From Teichococcus coralli (GTDB lineage Bacteria > Pseudomonadota > Alphaproteobacteria > Acetobacterales > Acetobacteraceae), in the NCBI RefSeq assembly GCF_009829925.1, contig NZ_SNVJ01000023.1, forward strand, positions 1-64,000: a stretch of DNA of 64,000 nt. The letters are read 5' to 3'. This document shows, piece by piece, positions 24,431-32,176 of this stretch. The notes beneath the pieces are model-generated. The model had not been told where the DNA came from. It searched no databases and saw only the letters and a program-made list of their open reading frames with translations. Position 1 is the first letter of the stretch; the number at the start of each line of letters is the position of its first letter. The translations under genes and the position numbers were made by a program.

Positions 24431-26488
24431 TCAGATCTGGCCGACGGTGCGCAGCTTGGCGCGCTGGTGCACCTCGGCATGGCTGATCACCGCGATGGTG
24501 GGGTTGATGCGCTCCACCAGGTGGCGCACGAAGGGGCGCGCCACGGCCGAGGTCAGCACCGCCGGCCAGTCGCCGCGGGCGGCGGCCTCGGCGATGCGCG
24601 CGCGGGTCGCGCTGACCAGCTCCTGCACCCTGGAGGGCGCCATGGCGAAGGAGCGCTGGTCGCCCTCCTCCAGGATGGCGCCGCCCACCTCCTGCTCCCA
24701 TTCCGGCGAGAGCAGCAGGGCGGTGATGTAGCCGTCCTCCTGCGTCAGGCCGCGGCAGATCTGCAGGGACAGGCGCTGGCGCACATGCTCGGCCAGCAGC
24801 GAGACGTTGCGGGTGAAGCCCGCCGCCTCGTGCAGCGCCTCCAGGATCAGCGGCAGGTTGCGGATCGAGATGCGCTCGGCCAGCAGCGCCGCCAGCACCT
24901 TCTGCACCGTGGCCAGCGGCAGCACCGCCGGGATCAGGTCGCCGATCAGGCGCTGGTGCTCCTTTTCCAGCCCGTCCAGCAGCTTCTGCGTGGCGGCATA
25001 GGTCTGCAGCTGGGCCATGTAGCCCTTCAGCACCTCGGAAAGGTGGGTGGTCAGCACCGTCTCGATGTCCACCACCGTGAGGCCCTGCGCCATCGCCGTC
25101 TCGCGCAGCGCCGGCTCGATCCAGCGCGCCTTGATGTGGAAGGAGGGCTCCTGCGTGTCCACGCCGGGCACGGCGATCTCCTGCCCGCCGGGGGCGAAGG
25201 CCAGCAGGCGGCCGAGCATCAGCGTCTCGCGCGCCACCTCGACGCCCTGCACCTGGACTGAATACTCGCCCGAGCCGAGGTCCATGTTGTCCTTGATGCG
25301 CACGGCCGGCAGCACGAAGCCGAACTCCAGCCCGAAGGCGCGGCGCAGCTTCTTGATCTTCTCCGACAGCCCCCCCTGCCGCCCGGCGGTGAGCGAGACC
25401 AGGCCCATGCCCAGCTCCAGGCGGACATCGTCCACCCGGATCAGCTCGGCCATGGTTTCCTCGCGCGGCGGCGCCTCGGCCGGCGCGGCGTCGGCGTCCG
25501 TGGCGGCGCGCCTGGCGCCGCGGCTGGCCAGCCAGCCGGCGCCCGCCGCGGCGGCGCCCAGCGCCATGAAGGGGAGGAAGGGCAGGCCCGGCAGCACCGC
25601 GAAGAGCCCGGCGAGGCCGGCCGCCAGGTAGAGCGGCTTCGCCTGCGCGCCGAGCTGGCCGATCAGCGCCTTGTCGGTCGAGCCGCGCACATTGCCCTTG
25701 GAGACCAGCATGCCGGCGCCGATCGAGACGATCAGCCCGGGGATCTGCGAGACGATGCCGTCGCCGACGGCCAGGGTGACGTAGTTGGCGGCGGCATTGG
25801 CCAGCGACAGGTCGTGCCGCAGCGTGCCGACGACGATGCCGCCCAGCACGTTGACGACGGTGACGATGATGGAAGCGACGGCATCGCCGCGGACGAATTT
25901 CGAGGCGCCGTCCATGGCGCCGAAGAAGCCGTTCTCGTCCTCCAGCTCGCGGCGGCGGCGCTTCGCCTCGGCATCGTCGATCGAGCCGGCGGCGAGATCG
26001 GCGTCGATCGCCATCTGCTTGCCCGGCATGGCGTCCAGGCTGAAGCGCGCGGCGACCTCGGCGATGCGCCCGGCGCCCTTGGTGACGACGATGAAGTTGA
26101 CGATGACCAGGATGGCGAAGACGATCACGCCGATCACGAAGTCGCCGCCCACCACGAAGGAGGCGAAGCCGTGAATGACGCTGCCGGCGGCATCCAGGCC
26201 GCGGTGCCCGTCGGCCAGGATCAGCCGCGTGGTGGCCAGGTTCAGCGCCAGGCGCAGCATGGTGGCGACCAGCAGCACCGTGGGAAAGGCGGAGAAGTCG
26301 AGCGGCCGCTCGATCCAGATGGCCACCATCAGGATCAGCACGGAGAGGGTGATCGAGGTGGCCAGGCCGAGATCGACCAGCCAGCTCGGCATCGGCAGCA
26401 CCAGCACCGAGAGCAGCACCACCAGGCCGGCGGCGAAGAGCAGGTCCTGGTGGCCGAGGCCGGCGCGCAGCTTGCGAAGGAGTTCCAT
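24431..26488 (-). CDS. flhA: flagellar export gate protein FlhA
   Basis: 685 residues, the family length. Eight membrane segments occupy about the first 320 residues, with the FHIPEP-type signatures TSITLSVLILMVAIWIERPL, FPTVLLVATMLRLALNLATT and the cytoplasmic loop LDAMPGKQMAIDADLAAGSI. The C-terminal domain docks substrate-chaperone complexes. It follows fliQ by 3 nt. Confidence 0.96.
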   Translation of the reverse strand: MELLRKLRAGLGHQDLLFAAGLVVLLSVLVLPMPSWLVDLGLATSITLSVLILMVAIWIERPLDFSAFPTVLLVATMLRLALNLATTRLILADGHRGLDAAGSVIHGFASFVVGGDFVIGVIVFAILVIVNFIVVTKGAGRIAEVAARFSLDAMPGKQMAIDADLAAGSIDDAEAKRRRRELEDENGFFGAMDGASKFVRGDAVASIIVTVVNVLGGIVVGTLRHDLSLANAAANYVTLAVGDGIVSQIPGLIVSIGAGMLVSKGNVRGSTDKALIGQLGAQAKPLYLAAGLAGLFAVLPGLPFLPFMALGAAAAGAGWLASRGARRAATDADAAPAEAPPREETMAELIRVDDVRLELGMGLVSLTAGRQGGLSEKIKKLRRAFGLEFGFVLPAVRIKDNMDLGSGEYSVQVQGVEVARETLMLGRLLAFAPGGQEIAVPGVDTQEPSFHIKARWIEPALRETAMAQGLTVVDIETVLTTHLSEVLKGYMAQLQTYAATQKLLDGLEKEHQRLIGDLIPAVLPLATVQKVLAALLAERISIRNLPLILEALHEAAGFTRNVSLLAEHVRQRLSLQICRGLTQEDGYITALLLSPEWEQEVGGAILEEGDQRSFAMAPSRVQELVSATRARIAEAAARGDWPAVLTSAVARPFVRHLVERINPTIAVISHAEVHQRAKLRTVGQI

Positions 26489-26491
26489 CGG

Positions 26492-26755
26492 CTAAAGCCC
26501 GACGATCAGCTGCGCGATCTCCTCCGTATAGGAGCGCAGCGCGGCAAAGCCGAAGGGCAGGGAAAGCATGGTGACGACCAGCGTCACCACGATCTTCGGC
26601 ACGTAGGACAGGGTCACTTCCTGGATCTGCGTCAGCGTCTGCACCACCGAGACGGTGACGCCGGTCAGCAGCGCCGCCAGCAGCGGCGGCCCGGCCACCA
26701 TCATGGTGGTGATGAAGCCGCTCCGCAGCACCTCGACCACATCGCCTTCATTCAT
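26492..26755 (-). CDS. fliQ: flagellar export gate protein FliQ
   Basis: 87 residues with two membrane helices: FITTMMVAGPPLLAALLTGV, and PKIVVTLVVTMLSLPFGFAA. QTLTQIQEVTLSYVPK is the conserved FliQ centre. GGAG precedes the ATG by about 8 nt. It sits between fliE and flhA in the usual alphaproteobacterial order. Confidence 0.93.
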   Translation of the reverse strand: MNEGDVVEVLRSGFITTMMVAGPPLLAALLTGVTVSVVQTLTQIQEVTLSYVPKIVVTLVVTMLSLPFGFAALRSYTEEIAQLIVGL

Positions 26756-26782
26756 CGCGGATTCTCCGGCGCGGCGGGCGGC

Positions 26783-27076
26783 TCAGACGGCCATGCGCAG
26801 CACGTCCATGTAGGCGCCGACGACCTTGTCGCGCAGCTGCGTCATGGTCTGCACGGTCAGCTCGGCATTGGCGGCGGCCTGCACCACCTCCTGCACGTCC
26901 GCCATGCCGGCGACGCCGCGCGCGGCGGTCACCTCGGCGGTGCGCAGCGTGGCCAGCGAGGCGCGGGCGGCATCGCCCACCATGGCGCCGAAGTCGCCGA
27001 CGGAGGCGGCGCCGCCCGCGCCATAGGCGCGGACCGCGGCGGAGAGCGGGGGAATGGCGGCGATGGACTCGGGCAT
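26783..27076 (-). CDS. fliE: flagellar hook-basal body adaptor FliE
   Basis: 97 residues. The C-terminal two thirds match FliE: FGAMVGDAARASLATLRTAE, then VQEVVQAAANAELTVQTMTQ and LRDKVVGAYMDVLRM. FliE links the MS ring to the rod and is an early export substrate. It starts 4 nt after the flgC stop. Confidence 0.92.
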   Translation of the reverse strand: MPESIAAIPPLSAAVRAYGAGGAASVGDFGAMVGDAARASLATLRTAEVTAARGVAGMADVQEVVQAAANAELTVQTMTQLRDKVVGAYMDVLRMAV

Positions 27077-27080
27077 GCGG

Positions 27081-27521
27081 TCAGGACCTCAGGATGTCGA
27101 GTGTCTTGCTGTAGAGCGTGCGGGCCTGCTGCATCACCGAGATGGAGGCCTCGTAGCTGCGCGCGGCGGTGCGCATGTCGGCCTGCTCGATCAGCGGGTC
27201 GACGTTCGGCAGCTTCACGTAGCCGCGCTCGTCCGCCGCCGGATGGGCGGGGTCGTAGACCGTGCGGAAGCCGCGCGGGTCGCTGCGGACGTTGTCGAGC
27301 CGGACCAGCTCGGCGCCGGTGCCGCGATCGACCATCTGGCCGAAGGTGACGAGCTTGCGGCGGTAGGGGTCGCCGCCCGGCACGGCGGCGGTGGACTGCG
27401 CGTTGGCGATGTTCTCCGCCGCCACGCGCATGCGCGTCGCCTGCGTGCTCATGCCGGAGGCGGCGGTGGCCATGGCCTGGACCAGCGGCCCCGCGCCGCT
27501 GACGGGGGCGATGCGCAGCAT
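27081..27521 (-). CDS. flgC: flagellar proximal rod protein FlgC
   Basis: 146 residues. The N-terminal rod motif MATAASGMSTQATRMRVAAE-NIAN is followed by YVKLPNVDPLIEQADMRTAA and ends YSKTLDILRS, as in FlgC. The start codon shares one base with the flgB stop, showing coupling. Confidence 0.95.
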   Translation of the reverse strand: MLRIAPVSGAGPLVQAMATAASGMSTQATRMRVAAENIANAQSTAAVPGGDPYRRKLVTFGQMVDRGTGAELVRLDNVRSDPRGFRTVYDPAHPAADERGYVKLPNVDPLIEQADMRTAARSYEASISVMQQARTLYSKTLDILRS

Positions 27522-27925
27522 CAGCGGCCTCCCGCCGCGGTGCGCAGCAGCGCCGAGCCGCGCTTGTAGACCAGCGTGGCGAGGTCATAGGCCTTCGCCA
27601 CATCCGCCTGCTTCACCATCTGCTCCTCCAGGTTGACGGTGTTGCCGTCCGGGTCCTCGCTGTAGGAGCGGGCACGGCCGGCGGTGACGTCGGCGGCGCC
27701 GGACGGAAGGCCGAGATGGCCCGGGCGCGTCGCCGACAGGCGCAGCGACGGCAGGCCGGGCTGCTGGCGCAGCAGGGTGCTGTCGAAGCTGAACGGCTTC
27801 ACGTCGCGCGCGCGGTAGTGCGGCGTGTCCGCATTGGCGATGTTCTGCGAAAGCACATTCTGCCGCTCCGCCAGCTGGCGCATGCGCGCGCCGGTGATGC
27901 GGAAGACGTCGATGCCGTCGAGCAT
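27521..27925 (-). CDS. flgB: flagellar proximal rod protein FlgB
   Basis: 134 residues. LAERQNVLSQNIANADTPHY then RARDVKPFSFDSTL is diagnostic, and the C-terminus has NTVNLEEQMVKQADVAKAYD. It heads the flgB-flgC-fliE-fliQ-flhA-fliR-flhB-fliL2 unit. An exact TGCGAAAAAT box lies 64 nt before its start. fliI diverges from it. Confidence 0.94.
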   Translation of the reverse strand: MLDGIDVFRITGARMRQLAERQNVLSQNIANADTPHYRARDVKPFSFDSTLLRQQPGLPSLRLSATRPGHLGLPSGAADVTAGRARSYSEDPDGNTVNLEEQMVKQADVAKAYDLATLVYKRGSALLRTAAGGR

Positions 27926-27989
27926 GGGATTTCGGTGCCCCTCTGGCTGTGCTGCCGCAGCAATAGCCTTCCCCGCGCCTGATGTCGAT

Positions 27990-27999
27990 ATTTTTCGCA
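27990..27999 (-). promoter_or_regulatory. TGCGAAAAAT box (exact) before flgB
   Basis: Exact copy reading towards flgB, 64 nt from the start codon. Confidence 0.65.
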
Positions 28000-28087
28000 T
28001 AGCATTCCGGATGCGGACGCGGGAGAATGCCCTTGCCGGGAAAGGGCTTGACCCGGAACGAGCAACCGTACCGCCATCAGGAGGAAA

Positions 28088-28097
28088 AATTTTCGCA
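28088..28097 (-). promoter_or_regulatory. TGCGAAAATT box at the fliI start
   Basis: A near copy reading towards flgB (162 nt away). Its last base overlaps the fliI ATG, so protein bound here could also block fliI translation start or transcription. Confidence 0.4.
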
Positions 28098-29449
28098 TGA
28101 CCTCTTCTTGCCTTTCCTCCGCGGCTCCGCCGCGCGGCGACCTGGCCGCGCAACTCGGCCGCCTGCCACGCTGGCAGCGCTTCGGCACGCTGGCCAGCGT
28201 GCGCGGCGCGGCGCTCGCGGTCAGCGGGCTGGGCGAGGGCGTCTCGATCGGCGACCGCATGCGGGTGCAGCGCCCGGGGCGGGCGTCACCCGTGTTCGGC
28301 GAATTCGTCGCCTTCACCGCCGAGGCCGCGCTGGGCATGCCGGAGGGCGGCACCGAGGGGCTGCGCCCCGGCGGCCGGGTCTGGCTGGAACCGCCGCTGA
28401 TGCTGCATCCGAGCGAGGCCTGGATGGGGCGGGTGATCGACAGCACGGGCCAGCCGCTGGACGGCCTGGGCCCGCTGCCGCAGGGGCAGCGCGGCGTGCC
28501 GCTGCGCCGGCCGGCGCCGGATGCGATGCGCCGCCGCATGGTCGGTGCCAAGCTGCAGACCGGCCTGCGCGCGCTCGACGTCTTCACCCCGATCTGCCGC
28601 GGCCAGCGCCTCGGCATCTTCGCCGCCTCCGGCGTCGGCAAGTCCACCCTGATGGGCATGCTGGCGCGCGGCGTCGAGGCCGATGTCATCGTGGTCGGGC
28701 TGATCGGCGAGCGCGGCCGCGAGGTGCGCGAGTTCCTCGACCACACGCTGGGGGAGGCAGGGCGGCGGCGCACCGTGGTGGTGGTCTCCACCTCCGACCA
28801 GCCGGCGCTGTCGCGCCGCCGCGCGGCGCAGGCGACCCTCGCCGTGGCCGAGCATTTCCGCGCCGAGGGCAAGCAGGTCTTCCTGCTGCTGGATTCCGTC
28901 ACCCGCCTGGCGCATGCCCAGCGCGAGGTGGGCCTCGCGGCCGGCGAGCCGGCCACGGCACGCTCCTACACGCCCTCCGTCTTCACCGAGCTGCCGGCCC
29001 TGCTGGAGCGCGCCGGCCCGGGGCCGGAAGGGGAGGGCGACATCACCGCCATCTTCACCGTGCTGGTGGACGGCGACGACCACGACGAGCCGATCGCCGA
29101 TGCGGTGCGCGGCATCCTGGACGGCCATGTCGTGCTCGACCGCCGCATCGGCGAACGCGGGCGCTGGCCGGCGATCGACATCCTGCGCTCGGTCAGCCGT
29201 GCCCTGCCGCGCTGTCATGACGCCGCGCAGAACGCCTTGCTGGCCGAAGCGCGGCGGCACCTCGCCAGCTATGCCGACATGGCGGAGATGATCCGGCTGG
29301 GCGCCTACCGCGGCGGCAGCGACCCGCAGGTGGACACGGCGATCCGGCTGCAGCCGGCGCTGGAGGGCTTCCTCAACCAGGGGCTGGAGGAGCGCAGCGC
29401 CGCGCCGGACGCCTTCGCCCAGCTCGGGCAGATCCTGCGGGCCGGCTGA
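28097..29449 (+). CDS. fliI: flagellum-specific ATPase FliI
   Basis: 450 residues. Walker A is ASGVGKST within LGIFAASGVGKSTLMGMLAR, with VVVGLIGERGREVREFLDHT, the Walker B region KQVFLLLDSVTRLAHAQREV and the catalytic-loop glutamate. FliI energises and orders type III export with FliH and FliJ. GGAGG precedes the ATG. It is transcribed alone, divergent from flgB; fliJ is not adjacent but at 40374. Confidence 0.95.
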   Translation: MTSSCLSSAAPPRGDLAAQLGRLPRWQRFGTLASVRGAALAVSGLGEGVSIGDRMRVQRPGRASPVFGEFVAFTAEAALGMPEGGTEGLRPGGRVWLEPPLMLHPSEAWMGRVIDSTGQPLDGLGPLPQGQRGVPLRRPAPDAMRRRMVGAKLQTGLRALDVFTPICRGQRLGIFAASGVGKSTLMGMLARGVEADVIVVGLIGERGREVREFLDHTLGEAGRRRTVVVVSTSDQPALSRRRAAQATLAVAEHFRAEGKQVFLLLDSVTRLAHAQREVGLAAGEPATARSYTPSVFTELPALLERAGPGPEGEGDITAIFTVLVDGDDHDEPIADAVRGILDGHVVLDRRIGERGRWPAIDILRSVSRALPRCHDAAQNALLAEARRHLASYADMAEMIRLGAYRGGSDPQVDTAIRLQPALEGFLNQGLEERSAAPDAFAQLGQILRAG

Positions 29450-29482
29450 GGCCGGCGCCACCCGGGGCGGCCGGCCGCGCGC

Positions 29483-29529
29483 CCCGGGGAAGGCCTCGGG
29501 GAAGGCCTCGGGGAAGGCCCCGGGAAGGC
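29483..29529 (+). repeat. 12-nt tandem repeat between fliI and the DUF1217 gene
   Basis: Three copies of CGGGGAAGGCC(T/C) and a shortened fourth, in the gap between two converging genes. Non-coding; perhaps slippage-derived. Confidence 0.6.
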
Positions 29530-29533
29530 CCGG

Positions 29534-30709
29534 TCAGCGGCCGCTCAGGATGGAGAATATGGCCGCACCGCTGGCGCCGGAGACGCTGTCCTGCCCCCAG
29601 CTCACGGGCTGCACCAGCGACACGACGCCCGAACTGCTGCTCAGTGCCCGGGCCTCCGCCACGCTGGTCTGCGCCACATAGCGGTCGAGCAGCCTGGAGA
29701 GCTTCGCCGGATCCTTGAAGTCCGAGAGCGGCATGCGGCTCTCCAGGATCTGCTTCTGCCGGTCCACGTCGAGCCGGCCGAAGCTGTCCGGCAACCCCAG
29801 GGTCGACTGCACCACCTCGGCCAGGTTGCGGTCGGCGATGATGCTGTACCAGCTGGTGATCTGCGGCAGGCTGCGCTTGGCGTAGATCGCCTTGCGCAAG
29901 GTCCCGGAGGTGTCGCCGAGGGATTCCTCAAAGCGCGCCTGGGTGTAGCGCTGGACGATCTGCTCGATGAAATCCGGCTTGGCCACGTTGGGGCCGCCCT
30001 GGGCGGCGCTGCCCGGGGTGCCGCGGGTGCTCTCGATCACCGTCGCGGCGGCGCGGCTGCCGCTGGCCGGCACGAAGCCCAACGCGGGGGTCTGCGCGCG
30101 CGCCTTCGCGTCGGTGAAGACCAGTTCGGGCCCGGCGGCCACGACGCGGATGTCGCCGTTGCCGCCGTCGGCGGCGCGAAAGGCGGCCTGCAGGCGCTCG
30201 GCGAGCTGGGAATAGCTCTGCACGTCGCGCAGCGGAAGATCCTTCACGGCGATGCCGCCGAAGCTGCCGCTGAACGTGGCGAAGCCCGCACCGGCGCGCA
30301 GCCCCTCGACCATCACCCGGGCGGTGCTCGGCACCGCCGGGACTTCCGGCACCGCCAGGCCACCATAGTTGAAATCGCTGGCGATCTGCCGGTAGCGGCT
30401 GTCCGTCATGCGGTAGGCGACCGAGCCGGTATCGGTGACGTCGCTGTCGAGCACCTTGCCCATCAGGGCGTTCATGCCGACCTGCGCATCCAGCCCATAG
30501 GCCTTGAGAACCATCTCCTGCAGGCGCCGGTCGGCGAGCAGCTCCTTCGAGCTCAGCTTGGACGGCAGCTTCTCGCGCAGATAGCCGACGTCGCGCTGCA
30601 GGATCGGGTCCTTGCTGAAGGCCTTGAAGTCGGCCGGCGTCTTGTTCTGCAGCAGCTTCCAGCCGGCCATGCCGGTCGGCAGCCCGACGCCGACAAGGCT
30701 GATGCTCAT
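29534..30709 (-). CDS. DUF1217 flagellar-associated protein
   Basis: 391 residues. It contains the DUF1217 pattern: PADFKAFSKDPILQRDVGYL, LADRRLQEMVLKAYGLDAQV and DSRYRQIASDFNYGG, and a second similar copy further on (YAKRSLPQITSWYSIIADRN). The family occurs only beside flagellar genes of alphaproteobacteria and its role is unknown. Its ATG overlaps the stop of the FlaG-like gene by 4 nt. Confidence 0.75.
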   Translation of the reverse strand: MSISLVGVGLPTGMAGWKLLQNKTPADFKAFSKDPILQRDVGYLREKLPSKLSSKELLADRRLQEMVLKAYGLDAQVGMNALMGKVLDSDVTDTGSVAYRMTDSRYRQIASDFNYGGLAVPEVPAVPSTARVMVEGLRAGAGFATFSGSFGGIAVKDLPLRDVQSYSQLAERLQAAFRAADGGNGDIRVVAAGPELVFTDAKARAQTPALGFVPASGSRAAATVIESTRGTPGSAAQGGPNVAKPDFIEQIVQRYTQARFEESLGDTSGTLRKAIYAKRSLPQITSWYSIIADRNLAEVVQSTLGLPDSFGRLDVDRQKQILESRMPLSDFKDPAKLSRLLDRYVAQTSVAEARALSSSSGVVSLVQPVSWGQDSVSGASGAAIFSILSGR

Positions 30710-31017
30710 GCTTCGGTCGAGACGCCGGGCGCGCCCGCCGCCGCGTCCTCGCTCGGCTCGTAGCCGGCGGGCAAGCGCATCAGCACGCGGTTGGTCACCG
30801 GGTCGCGCAGTTCGGAGTAAAGCCGCATGGTCTCGCCATCCAGGCGCACGTCAAAGGTCGGCCCGGCGGGAACAACCTGCTTCTGCCGCTCCGCGGTCTG
30901 CACCCCGGCGGGGCTGGCCGGCGCCCTGGGGTCCTCCGCCTCGGAGCGCCCAGCGGACACGGCAGGCGCCTCGGGACCGCCATGGCGCGGCTTCAGCGCC
31001 GGAGTGGGATCGATCAT
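30706..31017 (-). CDS. FlaG-like flagellar protein
   Basis: 103 residues: a Pro/Ala-rich N-terminus and a C-terminal FlaG-like segment, TFDVRLDGETMRLYSELRDP then VTNRVLMRLPAGYEP, resembling the FlaG pattern of a beta hairpin followed by IRQIP. FlaG affects filament length in other bacteria. It is coupled to the DUF1217 gene and lies near flbT-flaF-fliC, which supports the call. A weak TGCGAAAG sequence lies at 31034-31041. Confidence 0.5.
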   Translation of the reverse strand: MIDPTPALKPRHGGPEAPAVSAGRSEAEDPRAPASPAGVQTAERQKQVVPAGPTFDVRLDGETMRLYSELRDPVTNRVLMRLPAGYEPSEDAAAGAPGVSTEA

Positions 31018-31098
31018 CGCCGGTGTTCCTTGCCTTTCGCACAGCCCGATGGGCGCATCGGATGCGATCCGTTTCTAGCGCAGACCGAGGGGCCCGCG

Positions 31099-31608
31099 TC
31101 AGCCTGAGTGTGCCTCACTCCCGCTGGCGGGCAGGCGCAGCGTGCTGCTGCGCATCGGCACGGCCTCGCTGGCCTCCGCTCGCGCCGCAGGCATGTTGCG
31201 CCGGAAGCGCGGCGGCGGCTCCATGTCGAGCAGCGCGGATTCGTACAGCACCAGGTCGCGCAGCGCCGAAAGGGCGCGGTAGGTGTTGCCCTCGCGCATG
31301 TGCTGCTCCGCCTCGTCGAGCTGCTGCACGTGCTCGCGCTTGATGAAGACGGTGCGCAGCCGCGCCATGTGCTCGTGAAAGGCTTCCATCGAGCCCAGCG
31401 CCGGCTGCGCGTTCAGCAGCACGTTCTGCGCGGCGAAATAGGCGCGGCGCACCGGGGTGGTGGCGTCCTCCGGCAGCATCACGTCCTTTTCGCGGACGAT
31501 CTGCGCCCGGGTTTCCACCATCAGGTAGGCCCGGCGGTCGCCGTTGGTGACAACGGCACCGTTGATGAACAGGCGCTCGCCGGGAGCGAGCTTCAGGATC
31601 AGGGACAT
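31099..31608 (-). CDS. flbT: flagellin post-transcriptional regulator FlbT
   Basis: 169 residues. MSLILKLAPGERLFINGAVV, then YLMVETRAQIVREKDVMLPE and QQLDEAEQHMREGNTYRALS, match FlbT. In Caulobacter FlbT binds the flagellin mRNA leader and lowers its stability until hook completion, opposed by FlaF. ATGA overlap with flaF. The C-terminal 40 residues are basic and longer than usual. Confidence 0.88.
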   Translation of the reverse strand: MSLILKLAPGERLFINGAVVTNGDRRAYLMVETRAQIVREKDVMLPEDATTPVRRAYFAAQNVLLNAQPALGSMEAFHEHMARLRTVFIKREHVQQLDEAEQHMREGNTYRALSALRDLVLYESALLDMEPPPRFRRNMPAARAEASEAVPMRSSTLRLPASGSEAHSG

Positions 31609-32033
31609 CAGCTGGCTTCCGGCTGCGCCGCGGCGCCGGGCTTCAGGCCGGCCATCACAGCGCGGTTGACGTCGATCAGCGCCTGCAACGGCTTGTTCTC
31701 GCGGATCACCCGGTCGCTCTCGGCGAAGATCCAGCGGGCCAGGGAGAGCAGGCGGGCCTTGGCCGCCACTTCCCAGCCATTCTCCGGCGTCGCGAGATCG
31801 GCCGCGAAGGCGGTCCAGACCATGCGGTTCTCGTGGATGGCGGTGGGCAGCTCGGCGGGGCCGGCGGTCGGGAAGCTGGCGCTTTCCAGCAGCGCGGTGG
31901 CCCGGGCCAGCACGCGGTACTCGATCTCGCGCGGGTCTTCGGTGCCGCGGATGACGGAGCTGTAGGCGGCGGCGATGCCGCGCGGCCGCATGACGGGCGC
32001 GGGCAAGGGGGAGTCCTGGACGACGCTCAGCAT
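31608..32033 (-). CDS. flaF: flagellar biosynthesis regulator FlaF
   Basis: 141 residues. AAYSSVIRGTEDPREIEYRV, then LPTAIHENRMVWTAFAADLA and NGWEVAAKARLLSLARWIFA fit FlaF, which promotes flagellin translation and secretion and balances FlbT. It lies 143 nt downstream of the flagellin gene and is coupled to flbT. Confidence 0.85.
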   Translation of the reverse strand: MLSVVQDSPLPAPVMRPRGIAAAYSSVIRGTEDPREIEYRVLARATALLESASFPTAGPAELPTAIHENRMVWTAFAADLATPENGWEVAAKARLLSLARWIFAESDRVIRENKPLQALIDVNRAVMAGLKPGAAAQPEAS

Positions 32034-32143
32034 CGGATTCTTCCTCAGTCACGCCGGGGCCGAGATGCGGCCGGGCGCGGGTGCCTTGGGCAATGCTTCG
32101 GAAAGCGGCCCCGGCCGCGCGGCCGGGACCTGCCTTCCGGAAC

Positions 32144-32169
32144 GGGGGCGCGGCACCGGCCGCGCCCCC
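32144..32169 (-). terminator. strong hairpin after the flagellin gene
   Basis: GGGGGCGCGGC pairs perfectly with GCCGCGCCCCC across 4 nt, 7 nt past the fliC stop. There is no T-run, so it may be a Rho-assisted terminator or an mRNA-stabilising hairpin that lowers flaF-flbT expression relative to fliC. Confidence 0.55.
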
Positions 32170-32176
32170 ATCGGGA